Source: Xiphydria camelus (lineage: Eukaryota > Arthropoda > Insecta > Hymenoptera > Xiphydriidae). From it: DNA of 64,000 bases. Shown one piece after another: positions 22,901 through 36,200 of this stretch. The notes beneath the pieces are model-generated. The model was not told where the DNA came from and made no database searches. It saw only the letters and a program-made list of their open reading frames with translations. Position 1 is the first letter of the stretch. The number at the start of each line of letters is the position of its first letter. The translations under genes were made by a program, and so were the position numbers. The stretch is taken from positions 18,098,138 to 18,162,137 of the forward strand of contig OY783196.1 in assembly GCA_963678675.1 (NCBI GenBank). The letters run 5' to 3'.

Positions 22901-24247
22901 GTACGTCAATGTCATTTTTTTTGTTTTCCTTCCGGGCGTCGGGGCAAATAATACGCGCTCGCGTTTGTCGCTTATCTACGCGTCGATAAATCGGCCGTGC
23001 GATCGGTATGCGCCAATTCCGGCGGTTTCGCAGCGTCCAAGGGATCGCGAGGGACGGCAGAGAGGACTTCCGAAGCGTCCCGTCGAAGGGCAATTCGCTG
23101 CACACGGAGTTTCGTCCCTCGAAGAACGCCACGCGGCATTCGAAGAACGGGAAGGATGATATTCCATCGGCGGTGTCGCGACCAACTCGCGTAAAGCGAT
23201 ACGAGGGACCGCGCGATAAGATCGCGACGTACCGACGCGCGCGCGTAGATATTCTGTCTGCGCGGTGTGACGCTGCATGTGCGCCCGCGTAATCTCGATC
23301 TCGGCGACGAAGAACGCTCGAAATAATCATAATAAGACGACGATAAGACGAAACGCAAGATCGCGCGCTCGCTCGGTGGAACGCGCGACGGGACGAGGAA
23401 GACGAAAAACAAAAAACTGTGTCATCCGCAAAACGGTGTTGGCGCGCGGCGCGGAGACATCCGACGACGACGCGATCGAGTTGAGACCACCGCGGACTCT
23501 GATTGGCGCTACTTTCCAACTCCGCGGATGGAGGCAAAAAAAAGTGGTCGATCAGCTTTCACGAGATTGCGGTGCTCCGAATGGCGGGGGACCGTGAAAA
23601 CGATCGACGACGTGGAGCGCGCGCGGCGAAAACGCCGACAATGAATCGTCGCTCTTTCCGTAAATAAACCGGCATCGAAAGTGTGGGAGGATTACGCCAC
23701 CGCGCGAATCGCGTTCTGCAATCGCGTCTGATCTCGATTCGTGGAAGTTCTCCACACGGAGAGAAGAGTGCATTGATCACTGTTATACCGGATAATAGAT
23801 TTGGGGAAAGTATTGCGTTCATTGCTCAACTGTATGACAATAATTGACATATGTTTAGTGAAATTCACCAGATGTTCGTCATCTGTTGTCATACGGTAGA
23901 GCAATAAACGCAACATTTCCCCCAAAATATAGTCTATTATCCAGTATAACAGTGATTAATATACTCTTCTTTCCGTACATCTCTGTTTCTCTTAGCCGAA
24001 GCGACAAAAGGAGAGGAATTCTCTCGATGAATAGAAGGGAAAGAGAAGATCGACGAGAGACACTTGCAATTTTCAATTTGGACTCGGACTCGCGTGACTC
24101 GAAGCCACCGACCGAAACGCCTCTGTTACTCTTTTCGTCACTCCCCCTCTCGCCCGATTGCAAGTAACATGGTGCCATAAATCATATCTTATCAGTCGAC
24201 TCCGAATAAGAATTAATTTATCAGAAGCGAACAGATAACGTAGAGCG

Positions 24248-24283
<36 letters not shown>

Positions 24284-27200
24284 TCGTCCGATACGCGAAA
24301 GCGAGGTACGTCCCTCGTGGCTTTTCTTGTACGAGGCTGTGTAAATAGTTTGTAAGATTAAAGAGAAACAGAAGTACGTCGAGCTCGGACGTTATCGTAT
24401 ATACGCGCATCGCGCATTTGACGTAACAAAGTTCCACCGAGAAACTTTCGCGCAAATTGTTGCCAAGTGCAGCGTTGCGATAGACTTTCGTCGTAGCGAA
24501 GAGCCGTTTTGCGAGTTCACCGCGTGCATCCATACGCGACAACGGTCGTTCAACCCCTCGCGAAGTTCCCCGCGTGCAGAGAATAAACCGAGGCGGACAA
24601 AAGGCCGCTAAACACGACGCGGGACATTAGCAGAATTCCGGAGTGCCGCGCGCGGCACACGGAACGTAGAGGAAAGAGGAGGGGGGAAACGAAGCTCCGA
24701 AGCGTTCACGGTTCGAAGAAAGGAACACCGTTTTCTCCGTCGCTGCAACGAACCGCTGGCGCGCCAGCGAGACAGGGACGTATATACGGCTCGTACATAG
24801 TCGAGCGAAGGCATCGGGGTGCTAGAGTTTCCGCGTGGGGGGCGAGTTTCGAGAAGGTAAGGAAAGCTGACGCGACATTTGATATCGCGAAACATGCCTC
24901 GTTAGCACGACGAATCGCGCCGCGACCTTCTCCCGGGGAACGATTCGCGGCACGCCAGCGATTTCGACGCGAAGGTCTCCATCTCTTGGCCTCGAAATTA
25001 ATCGCGTAACGATTAATTCACGATTTTTAGAGCACAACACGTCGACCACTACGCAGCAAAATCGCGAGTGCGCGTCTGAAGCTCGTGACGCGATGAAAAC
25101 AATCCAATGAAACTCGCGGGGGAAACTTCCCGTTCTATTTTCACCGCCCCCCTCGAAGAACGCGTACGAGCGCGAGAAATAGCGCGCGCGTGTGTACGCG
25201 TATACGCGCGAGGGCACGGCCCTCGGAGCGCGATGTACAATGCGGGATGCGGGAATCCTCGCGTATATACCGTGCCATTTATCTTCGTTTTCTCATGGTC
25301 GCTTTATTCGCGCGAAGTCGTTTACGTCGGCCTCCTCTCTCCGGCCCCGCTCGCGCGCATCGTTCTCGCGCGTGCACACACACCGGCCGGCCCGAGGCTC
25401 GTACGGAAATCGCGGACGTTGAAATATCCGGGGCGTGCTGCGCGAGTATCGCGTCGCTGACGATTAACTTCGAGCGGACGCGGCGCGACACGTGCTGCCC
25501 GTTAAAACGAGGCTCCCGAGGAGAGAGAAAGTGCGCCGGAGCGTCACGAAAGAACGATCACCGTTATAGCCGCTCGTGCGTCGGTCTCGGATTTCTTCGT
25601 TCCGCGAAAAAATGCCGTTCTGTCACCGGTTACGTTGCCGTTCGAGTGGTCGGCGAAAAAGTGAGAAGGAAAAACTTCGCGGTATGCCCCTCGTCAGGCG
25701 CTTCTCGCGGGGAGGGAGAGGCTCCGCTGACAACGTCCGGTGTCTCGAAATACGCCCGATCGGCGAATTCGGGGAATTCGCGATAGCGCTTCGTTCGGCG
25801 AAAGGAAGAAATTGGAAACTACCTGTACTTGAGCGCGATAACGTACGTTTGTTGACGAGGATCTTCGCGTTGCCATAGTCTTCTCGACTTCACACCTACG
25901 TTAATATTATCGAGCGCAGCTGTGTACATTCACGCGATACGATAGAAAGAACCGTTAGCTCTAATTAGGCAAATTTATCTCCGCGCCCCGTACGTTTTAA
26001 AGTTTCACTCCAGCGACAGCAGCTGGAAAACATTGATAGCGATTTCTTTCCGCCACGATAATCATGCATTTCTATTTCTGCTGTGAGAGGATGGTATATC
26101 GCGCGTGGCAATTTATCACTTTCGGGATAAACAATCGCGCCGAACATTTCCCGCGTTTCCGTTATTATAAAAAGAAAATGAGATTAGCGATGCTGACGCG
26201 AATCAACGGGATCCCCTTGGATGGAAAATTGCCGGGGTACGGGGGTGCGGGTCGATCGACGAAGAACGAAGTCAGCGACATCGTAACGAGCGTTGAAATC
26301 CGTTTAGTCAGCCGGGGCGTCCGGATTTCCTCGACGGCGAAGAGCCGAGGAGTCGGTAAGCCGCTGAGAATCAACCACGACGGCGTATAGTGCGAGAGGA
26401 GTAAGTGGAGGAGGAAAGAGGCGGCGTGGGGCAGTGTTCGAGGTTGGATTCCATCGAGCATCGGTCGACGGGCGGCGAACCCTCCCTTGGAATGATTTAT
26501 TTCGCGATGGCACGTGGAGGAGGCAAAGCTTGGAGAAGGAGGATCAGCGAAGAGGGTTCACGGGAAGGAGGGAGCGGAGTCGAGGGAGAAGTTGGAGGGA
26601 GTTCTGGGAAGTGCGGAGATTGCTACCGGCTCTGCCCGACTCCTCGTCCAATTACCGGGGATCAAAGCATTTGGCCGAGCAATTTCGAAATAGCGATAGA
26701 CCGATGGAAGGGAGAGAATTGACATTCGACCGTAGCCTTGGGTGCGGATGAGTCCTTCGGACTAAGGGATGACGAATTGTAACGGAATGATATCGAAGGT
26801 TAAGCACTTCCTCCGTTATCCGTCCCATAGCTGTTTGGCTTGGGATAATACGAAGCGGGCACCGGAAATCCAGGGGCGTCGGAGTTGAGTCACGAAAGTA
26901 TTAAACGTACACGTATCACGAGAAGGTGGTGATTCATACGATTGATTCTATTTGTCAATTCGCCCTCTCCAAATTTACGACGGTTGCGCGTGTTCGACTA
27001 CAGCGTGCACGGCAAGAGAGAGAGACACGGTAATTTTCTTCTCCCATCGTCTGCCGCACCATGCCGATTCCCATGTACACCGCGCGACACGTCATACGCG
27101 AGATGAGACAACGAAAAGAAAAAACGACTCTTCTCACAGTCGCCCGCGACTCGTAACGACTCCTCGCCGTTGAAACGAGGCGAAGAGGGAAGTCTCCTTT

Positions 27201-30200
27201 CAAGAGTCGAACCAAGGTCAACCGAAGTCACGCGTCGTTAAACCCGCGCGCGCGTGCGACGCTCGCTCCTCGCATCCGACCATAGATCACCGACGACGAC
27301 GACGACGACGACGTTCGAGGAGTGTCCGAGAGAAGCCTCGTCGAGCGCGGGATAACGGAGTCGGTTTAGCGCACGTAATAAGGTTACGTGGAAGTTACCC
27401 GCGTCGAGTTCGAGCTTTCCGGCGTCGTCCGAGCGGCCGCGCTACGACGGCGACCTCCGCGGAGATAACGGGTCACCCAAGTTACGTGTGGCCTCTGGGA
27501 AGCAGCGCTCGTCGTCTCGCTACCCGACGGTCTCGGGTTTAACGAGATTAGAGTCCGGCTCTAACTTGAACTAATCTGACTAATGTCGTCCGTCACTGAC
27601 GTGGACTACGGGTTTACCATTAGACGCGATATACGTAACCTATGTATACGTGTGTTCTCTAGCACAGCCATCGAGCGCGTGGGTGAGCGTGTAACACGGG
27701 CGCCGCGCACACACGGACGAACGAAGGCGCAAACGCGACATCATGGACCAGTACCTACGTGCGTACGCGCGCAGGTCGAGTGCGTGAGCGCTTACGAACG
27801 CAAATGTAGCGTATAGCTCGTGTTGGCGAATAATCAACGTTAACCGGGATTGGTAATCCGGGCTGCGCTATATGGCAACTGCGGCGGGAACGATAATTTG
27901 GTCTTTAATGAAAAAAATACTCATATTTCAAAATTCAATTTGTTATCTGCATGCATATTAAATACCACACAAAAAAAGATAATATCAAAAAAAAGTAATT
28001 ATTCGTCGAATTTTGTAAATGCGTTTCCCTCTACAACATCATAACGTCATCGAAGCGTCAGAGAGACGCATTTGCGCTAAATAACGAGTGCCAGAGATAG
28101 ACTCGCAGCACACGATGACGTAGCTGCATTTCAGAATGTCGTTTTCCAGCTCAGATGAGGCCGAAAATGAAAAGTGAAAGAAAAGGGATTGATAATTCTG
28201 CCCACATTTTTTTCGGGTCTGCGATAAAAAAATTGCTTACAGCCGAATTTCGCGAGAAGTCCGACCGCGGCTATTCATGCGAACTTTGAAGAGTAACTCA
28301 AAACAAATAAGGAAACTCTGCGGGTTCTGTACGTAACGTCACGCGTGTTCTCTCTTTCGCGGTAACGCCGATTTCAATTAAATCTAAAACCATTCCGCTC
28401 AACCGCGCGCGCTTTTCCGCGGGCTCCAGATATTTTCTCTCCAACGAGGAAGCTATTCTCCGACGGCAGGTCGGATGAGTCTGAGGGAGAAAACTTCGCG
28501 GAACAATTTAACGTACGCGAGGTGGATGAGAAACGTTCTCACGGGACGAAGATCGTTCCCGAAGATAAGCAGGAAGCAGGCGCGCCTCCGAACGACAAAG
28601 ACGCGACCGGAGAGTGTGTTTGGCGGCGAAGTTAACGTCGGTTTCCGCCCGATAACTCGTTTCGCTACTGTGACATCGCGCCAAGTCGTTCTTCGTTAAT
28701 TTATACTAACTCTTGGGTGGGAGTCGACGCCACTCCGCTACGAATCACTACACTCGCGTTTACTCGAGAGATTCTCTGTGAGGGAGAGAGAGAGGAGGTA
28801 GGAGGGATACAATCGTTAAGAGGGAAGGCTCTTTCGTACCCATACGTTGTAACGACGCGCCCAGAGGGACCGTAGAACTTGAAAAGTCACGTTGCCACTC
28901 CAAAGAGTAACGGAAGAACTCCGACTCAAAGGTTTTCGCTAAATTTCCGCGGGAAACACTCGGCTCCGTGAGTGGCATTTCGAGAGCGCGGCGTCGCGTT
29001 TCGTAGTTTCGCTCAGAACTCTCCTCCTCTCCCCGTAACTCCCTTTCCGCGAAAACTCTTCACCGGTTCGCACTCGGGTGGAATTGGACGGGATCAAGCG
29101 CGCGCGCCCCAAGTTTCTGCGTAGCTTCCGGCTCGACTTCTGGGTTCTGCGCGCTCTCCGAAACGTCGAGTTTTCGCGCGTCACTGCTTCGAATGCGCGG
29201 TACACAGTAGAGACGAGCGGCGGCGAGCTATCTCGATCTCGCTGCTTTATAATAGTTGTTGTCTCGCTAGGAGAACTCCCCCCTCCCTCGCGCCCCACCA
29301 CGCCCGCGTCGCCGACGCGTAATTAATGACTCGAGTCGCGGGAAAGTTTGCATTGCAAATGGCGCGGGTGTGTGTAACGACGCCAGATTTGCTCGCGCGT
29401 CGGTTCCCGATAATAAACAACGAAAGTTTCTCGCGCGGAGTGAGGTCAGTTTGTTGTAGGTATTCGCTCGTCGTCGATGCGCGTATGCGACGAGGCTAAA
29501 TTTACGCGACAGGAAAGAAAATACAATCGCCATTATATCACTACTTATGGGCTTCAGACTCACATTTGTATAATACGTTTTCGAAGATTACGTTTCAATC
29601 TGCAATAGTCTCATATCGATACAGGTGAAAAATTCATTAATAATGAAATAATAGTGACGGAATTCTCCATCCTGGCGAGAATGTTTAGCCTCACATGGTA
29701 TGCATATACGTACGTCGTACAGTTGGAACAGCATACTCGACGACGGTGGGCGATGACGCGCGCTAAAAACTCCCACGGCATTCACACCCTGGTTTCGTCG
29801 ATCGTCGCGCAGCCAATTTCCACTGACGCGATCGGCACACTGCGGGGACTTTCGCGCGTATAATCTCGGTCACAAATTAACGAGTCGATCGATTTGGCGA
29901 TAGCGACCGAGAGGTGCGGAGCCGCTCACTGACTCACTGATCCTATCGGATCGGTATGGCGCGTGGGTCTTTCGATCGATTCACGTCGCAGCGATCGATG
30001 CGTTCGACGAATCGCGCGGACGCGATTTCTTCGAAACGGCACACTCGGACGGGAGATTATCGGCGCGACGACGACACCGAAAACGTTCGGATTTCACGCG
30101 TGGTGAATATCCAAGACGCGAAGGGGAACGCGCACTTTCGACCGATCGATAATTCACGTCCGCTCGCGAATTGCGTGCCGCGCGACTGGCTGCCAAGGTC

Positions 30201-33200
30201 GTACGACGTTCGACCTCATTTCATCAACTCGTATCGGCCGGTCTCGGAGCGCCTCTCCATTTCTCCTTCGGTTCTTTCCCACTCGGACGACGTTACGTAA
30301 CGCTCGCGAAAAGTATGACAGCTGACCGTCGAACTCGCTATGACTGCCGTCACACGTGGAACTCAAGGTCACGTCACCGTCGAACATTCGCACATAAGTA
30401 TACGTTCACGCGCGAAAACTATATCGTTGACGTTCGAACGGTGCTGCCCCGGAGGCACATTTTGGTCACGCCGCGTTATATGATATACGTGATCAATTGA
30501 GTCGAGCGAAAATAAAAGTTTCTTCGAGGTGACGCGCGAAAGCACTCCGAACGGAACGAGCGTTTCCGAAGGACTGAGGGGAAACGTTTGTACGGGACCC
30601 GGGTGAAAGAGCGGATCGACCGATACGCGCACGGCTTTCCACCGATATGCCACGTCACGTGTACACATTCGCTCGCGCGGGCATAGCGGTCGAAGACTGC
30701 AGGTTTCGTGGCGGTCAGACGGGACGGGACCGTCGGGGGGACGACCCCGCGGGGCCGAACGAGCGAGCGCGGTCGGTCTACACAAAAGAACAGGTGCTGG
30801 AATGCATCGATTACCTCTCCCTTTACTTTCCAGTCCTCTCACTTCGTTCCCGCCCGACCTCGAAGGTCTGGGAACGCGAAGGGGACCCGCTCCCTCCCTC
30901 CTTACTATCCCTCTAGCTCCACCACGCCATCAGTCCCTTTACACGCCTTTTGAATTATTCGTCGGAGCCGTGGCCTTTGTGCGCGCGAGGCGACTCGAGT
31001 CGTGTGCGCGTCCCTGCGCTCGCGGCTCGCGCTTTAATCGAATCCCGGGAGCGCGCGGTCTCTCTCCCCCGCGGCGCCTCTCTCGCGCGACCCCAGAGAC
31101 AATTTCCTGTACCGCTCTGCAAACTTCCGGGACACTCCCCTCCGTACGAACCCCGCCGGGGAGGCCAGGAATTCTCCCCGGCGATAGCCGGTCGACTCGA
31201 GGAATTCGAAGTAAAGTAACGTCGACGCCGGTGACTCTTATTATACCGGCCGTGCATGTCGGTCGTTGCTTCGGGGAACGATCGTACGGACGGATGAATT
31301 TGAATGGCGAGCACGTCGTTATTTTCTGATTACCGTGGCTGTAATTTAGGGTGGCGCGCGGTCGATCGACGATTTAGATTAGCGAACGGTCGGTGAATAA
31401 TCGGAGAAATTCCTATCGGTGATACGTGCGCGTGTAAAGCGCGGCTATTCGTGATTGATTGCGCGCACCTGTGCGCGTGTACCATTCGCACGAGGAAGCG
31501 ACACGGAACGACCGGAAGTATGCGGTAATAAGCCTGACTCACCTTTTGCTGCGCCAGCCTGAGGGACTCCTCGAAGTGCTTTTTAACCGCCTGCTCCGTC
31601 GCCTGCTTCTCGCGTTGCATCTTCGCCTCGCGTTCCATCTTCGCCTCTCGTTCCCGCTCCCGCTTGTCCAGCTCCCGCGCTTCCGCTTCGCGGCGCTCCC
31701 TGCGACACGAAAAAGAACGCGAGACCGCGATAGATTAGATAAAGGACCCGTGCCGCGCGCTTCGTGGAATTTACTCTCATCCCACTTTTTCTCTCCTCTT
31801 CCAGCGTCAACATCGCGCGCTCGCACCGCGGAAGCGCGACCGCCGCGAGGTGCCGCTCCGCAAGGACGCTTCCTGCCGTCGCGCAGCTAATTGCGGGCGT
31901 GTATACCGTACCTACGCGCCGATTGCGCGGAGAACGGAGATAAGCCGTGGAAGCCTCGGCGCGATAACGACGACGCGGGGAAAAAAAAACCGCGAGATCG
32001 CGGCGCAATCGAGCCTCGACGAATAAACAACGATTAAGAGTCGTTTACGTGCGGACGTGCGTGACGTAACCCGCGACGTTTCTCGGAAAGAGCGCGCGGT
32101 GGGACGCGTGTACACGCACGGGGATTATCTCGTACTGTTTTCGCGAACGGGCAATCGCGTGTGGTCGACTTTCCCGATACACCGCCGGGGTGTACGAGTA
32201 CATCCTTCGACCTCTGCTCGAATTTCTCCGATCTCTCGTCGCGAACGACAGACCGACTCGCTCGGACGACGTTTGATCACAGCGGAAGCGCATCGACCGC
32301 GGAACCGGAAGAGCCTCTCTTTATCCGATCGCACGGAACTCGTCGGTGCAGTCTCACGCGGACCATGTAGACGCGGTCGCACTCGAGACGAACCGTGGCT
32401 TTCCAACGGCCAGAGCGAGATAGAGATTCATCAGGGCTGCGCAATTTAACGCGCGTCAACGTTTGCGACACGCTCTGCTCGACGTGCGGGGGAATCTTGG
32501 CTTTGCGGAAAGACGTCGCGGTGACGAGTGCGCGTAGTTCAAGTTTCCCCCGATACGTCGTGCGTCACGACGCACGCGCGTGATTCCGCGATCGCTGAAT
32601 ATGTATAACTGATAGCGAGGGGGGAGGGGTTGAATTCGATTCGAGGAAAACAAGAGATCCGCGCGGATCTCGCGTTGAGTAACGATCGCTCTCGCGCGTC
32701 CGTCTGTTATGCGCGACATTTCCGAGAAATGCCCACGATTTCGAGGACGCGAGAAGAAAGGAACAAAGAGGACCCCTCCGTCCAGCGACGAATACGCGCG
32801 AGACGCGTGCTCTCCGCGAGGGTCCAAAGTTCCGTGGAAGACCAACCGATGTTGGCCGTCGATGTTTTACGAGCCGTTACGCCGCGCGTAAATTATTTAC
32901 ACGGTAACTCCCTCCCTGTTTCCAGGAACCGGTCCGTTCAAATCGAACGACTCTCCAGTCCGCGGCGCGCCCGCGGTTGACCGCCAGCCGGACCGAACCA
33001 GTCTCGCGTGCATGGGAATCCGACAGGTTAGCGCGCGAAGAAACCCTTCTGGAAATCCAGTCGAGCCTCGGAAAGCCGGTTCTGATCCCGGATAACCAAA
33101 AAAGGTCTCGTAACGCGCGTCTCTCCGCTCGCGCGGGAGAGCTGCGTGTTTTTCTGCCGATCGAACGGACTCCATTGAGATGCGATTACGGATTAATTCC

Positions 33201-36200
33201 CGCGACCCGAAGAAACAGCGACGGACCGAAGCTTTTTCGGGAAGCGCGTCGCAAAAGTTACGTACTGCGATATATAATATGTAGGAATCCTCGATAAACC
33301 AGAATCACACGCGTACGTGCGAGGAAAGAACGAATATTATTATTATTTCGATTCCAACAGACGCAGCATAAGTTCAAACATCTCGTCGAAACGTAAACAA
33401 TGAATAAGAATCAAATTCCGAAGTTTCAGACTTCAACCTTGAGCCGCGTGACCTCGACATTGCCATGTATATAATACGTATACTCGGAAACGATATATAT
33501 TCTCGCAGCGAGACAATATTTTTCTCGCGAGCGATCTCGTCTGCCTCTAAAAAAAAATTCCTCGCGAATCGAAACATCTGACAAGAGTGGCGACGTGAGA
33601 TCCATCGCTTCGCAGCGAGAGTAATTCCATTGAGAGAAGCGCTACGTGCGAAGAATTTTCATTTGCAACGCGAGCGACGGCACTCGAAGCGCGAGGGCGC
33701 GATTGATAATTATTCCCGATTCGAGAAAATAGTCAGTTCCGAGTACTATTGTCGATACTCTGAATTTCCATCGTATACGTCCAAATCCTTGGGCGACGCT
33801 GTATTATGCATACCATTCATTTACAAATAGTCGTTTCCTGTCAAACGGAAAGACCAAGACGAGCACCATACCAGCGCTGTGTCGCGTTACGAAAACAGAC
33901 AATGTAATAATGGCCGAAGTTCAAGGAGAATCATTGATCGTCGCCTCTAAAATATTTACAAAGCGAATCGAGCTTGTCTCTGGAATAATCGATCGACCAA
34001 ACGCGTGCATCTATCGACTATACGACGTGGCGTACATTTCGGCTTTGCCGATTTACAAGCGACGCGCTGGTAAACGCAAACGAAAGACGAACGTAATTTT
34101 TTGTCACTCAGTGTCAAATACTCGGTTTCATGGGCGTCCTCGACGCATGTGAAATCATCTTTCACACACCAATTCGTGAAAAGTTGCGCAGTGCGTGAAA
34201 TAACCTGCGCAGTGCGTGAAATCGCCAATCTCGTATTTGACACTTAGTGACAAAAAATAGAATTCGTTATTCGGTTGTTTCGCGCCGTTCTAACGAGTGT
34301 GATTGCCGTACTCGCTTCGCTCGTGCGGCAAACTTCACACTCGTTAAAAACAGCGCTTCACGCCCTAATAACGAAAATAACTATTGCCGAAGCTAAAACT
34401 GATATCGCGCGTCGAATAATCCGACTTCGCACAGCTTAAAAGCTCAATGCCATGTCGGATTTCGAGAACGGTCTCCACGTTGTAACGAGGAGGTTCAAGG
34501 ACGCGAAACGAGAGGCGCCTCCTCGCCGGTCATCATCTCCCGTCGGCACGCAAGATACGTCGCCGTTTCTCACGCGGATACGCGCACCTGTCGACTTTCC
34601 GTTTCTCGTATCGTTGCTTCCAGCGAATCGAGCTGCGCCCTCCGATAAAACACGGCGCGTATCGCGCTCTCCAACCGCCGACGTGAGATCATCGCTCTAC
34701 CAGCTGCTCGCCGTATGGAGTAGCGCGAACCCTCGCGTCAGAAAGTTCAGCGAATTCCGTTCGGTATAGAGGCGAGCGACAATCGCCACGGCGTGTGGGA
34801 GCGAGCCTACGAGAGAACACGTGTAAGAGCGGTTGAAATGCACGCGGAACGTGTCCGAGGATACCGCGCGAATGTGAGAGTATTTCGATATAAGCGTGAA
34901 TCATTAGCGGCATTTGCCGACATTAGACGGTGCGTTTTTTGTTACACGCGATAGTCAGCAGCGACCGTGTGATAAGTTACGCGCGCGCGCGTACTGGGAG
35001 TGCAAATTAGCGTTTGCATTCCTACGCTTTCTGCACTCAGCGGATCGAGATTTCTACATGACGTAATTTCGAAGGGGCGTGTATGCCTGTACGTATACGC
35101 AGAGGTGATTTCGAACGACTATTATAACGCATTTATGGTGCGCGAGAGTAGCGTAGTTTACGTCAGATATAAACCGAGACGCGATAAAACGCGATAAGGG
35201 TTCTAAACAAAAATTAGATAGATTGTAAAAATAATAAACAACTTGCGCTTGTAAACGTTTATAGTGTTTGGTATCGTTTTCGAAATAGCGTCGACGACGC
35301 TCGCCAATTGCGTCAGTCCCGTAATATGTAGCTGCCCTCCTAAACGTAGGATACGTCAGAGTTCCGCGGTAAACGTTCGCGTCTTCGGGATTAGATAATT
35401 CCGACTCTCCGTGAAATTGAAAATCCGACGATAGCGTACACCGAGAGAAACGATTGCTGGTGCGAAAAAAAAAGTTTTCTTCCGTCAAAAACATGATATA
35501 ATTCCAGGATCAAGCTGTGGTTTTCTTCGTGCGAGAAAATATTTGATGAGCTCAAGTATAATTGTTCTGTTTTTTTCGCGAAGGAAGAATTTCTTGAATC
35601 GAGACCGTATTCTTGAATCAAGAATTTATATTCTTCGACCAAGAAATTTGTATTCTTAAAAATGTTTAAAAATGTGTTTTTCATTCAAAAAATATTTTTT
35701 ACACAAGCAATTATTTCTCTCATCGCGTAACCTTTTGCTCAAACCAAAAAGCTTTCAGAGAAGCGAAACCAGAGCGTCGCGATGCTTGTATGCGCACCGT
35801 AATACTCCACGAACGCAGTACGTACTCGTGTCACGAGCCAAACTCCGCGTCAAAATTTCACTGCGAATGCAAATGCACGTATGTATACAAACGGACAATA
35901 CGCGCCACGCCTTCCGTTCCCCCCGCGATTACGATACGCGCCGAAACGGAGACGATTGTTTGGTCGTCCGAGCCAAAACGTCTGTCTTTACTACGCGCAC
36001 TTCTATTTCCGTCATCGGAAAGCGAGCGAGAGTGCGAGTACGACTTTCTGCCATAACCTCGACTATTACCCGTCCAACAGGTATTTTCAGCGCGAGACGC
36101 GAAGCGTATCTAACGATTTTCGAATCGTTGCTGCGCGTCCTTGGCGGTGAAGATAAGATTCCTTCTGCGTGTTCAAATAAAGTGGAACGATAGTCGGAGG

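Larger units (their letters stand above)
20123..31542. other. KDM3 intron of 11.4 kb, CpG-rich
   Basis: From about 20.4 kb the sequence becomes rich in CpG and CGCG runs. Many ORFs appear only because such sequence has few stops; none looks like a protein. A foldback element and simple repeats are listed separately. Confidence 0.6.

Noticed and set aside
22878..23537. Minus-strand ORF of 219 codons, and several Arg-rich ORFs at 22-40 kb
   Set aside because: Composition is driven by CpG-rich, stop-poor DNA. Overlapping ORFs of similar quality exist in several frames and none resembles a protein family.
26735..26775. Possible hammerhead ribozyme (GGATGAGTCC hairpin GGACTAAG)
   Set aside because: Stem II and part of the CUGAUGA core are imitated, but the core reads CGGATGA and the GAAA block reads TAAG. 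Two essential core positions are wrong, and stems I and III were not found.
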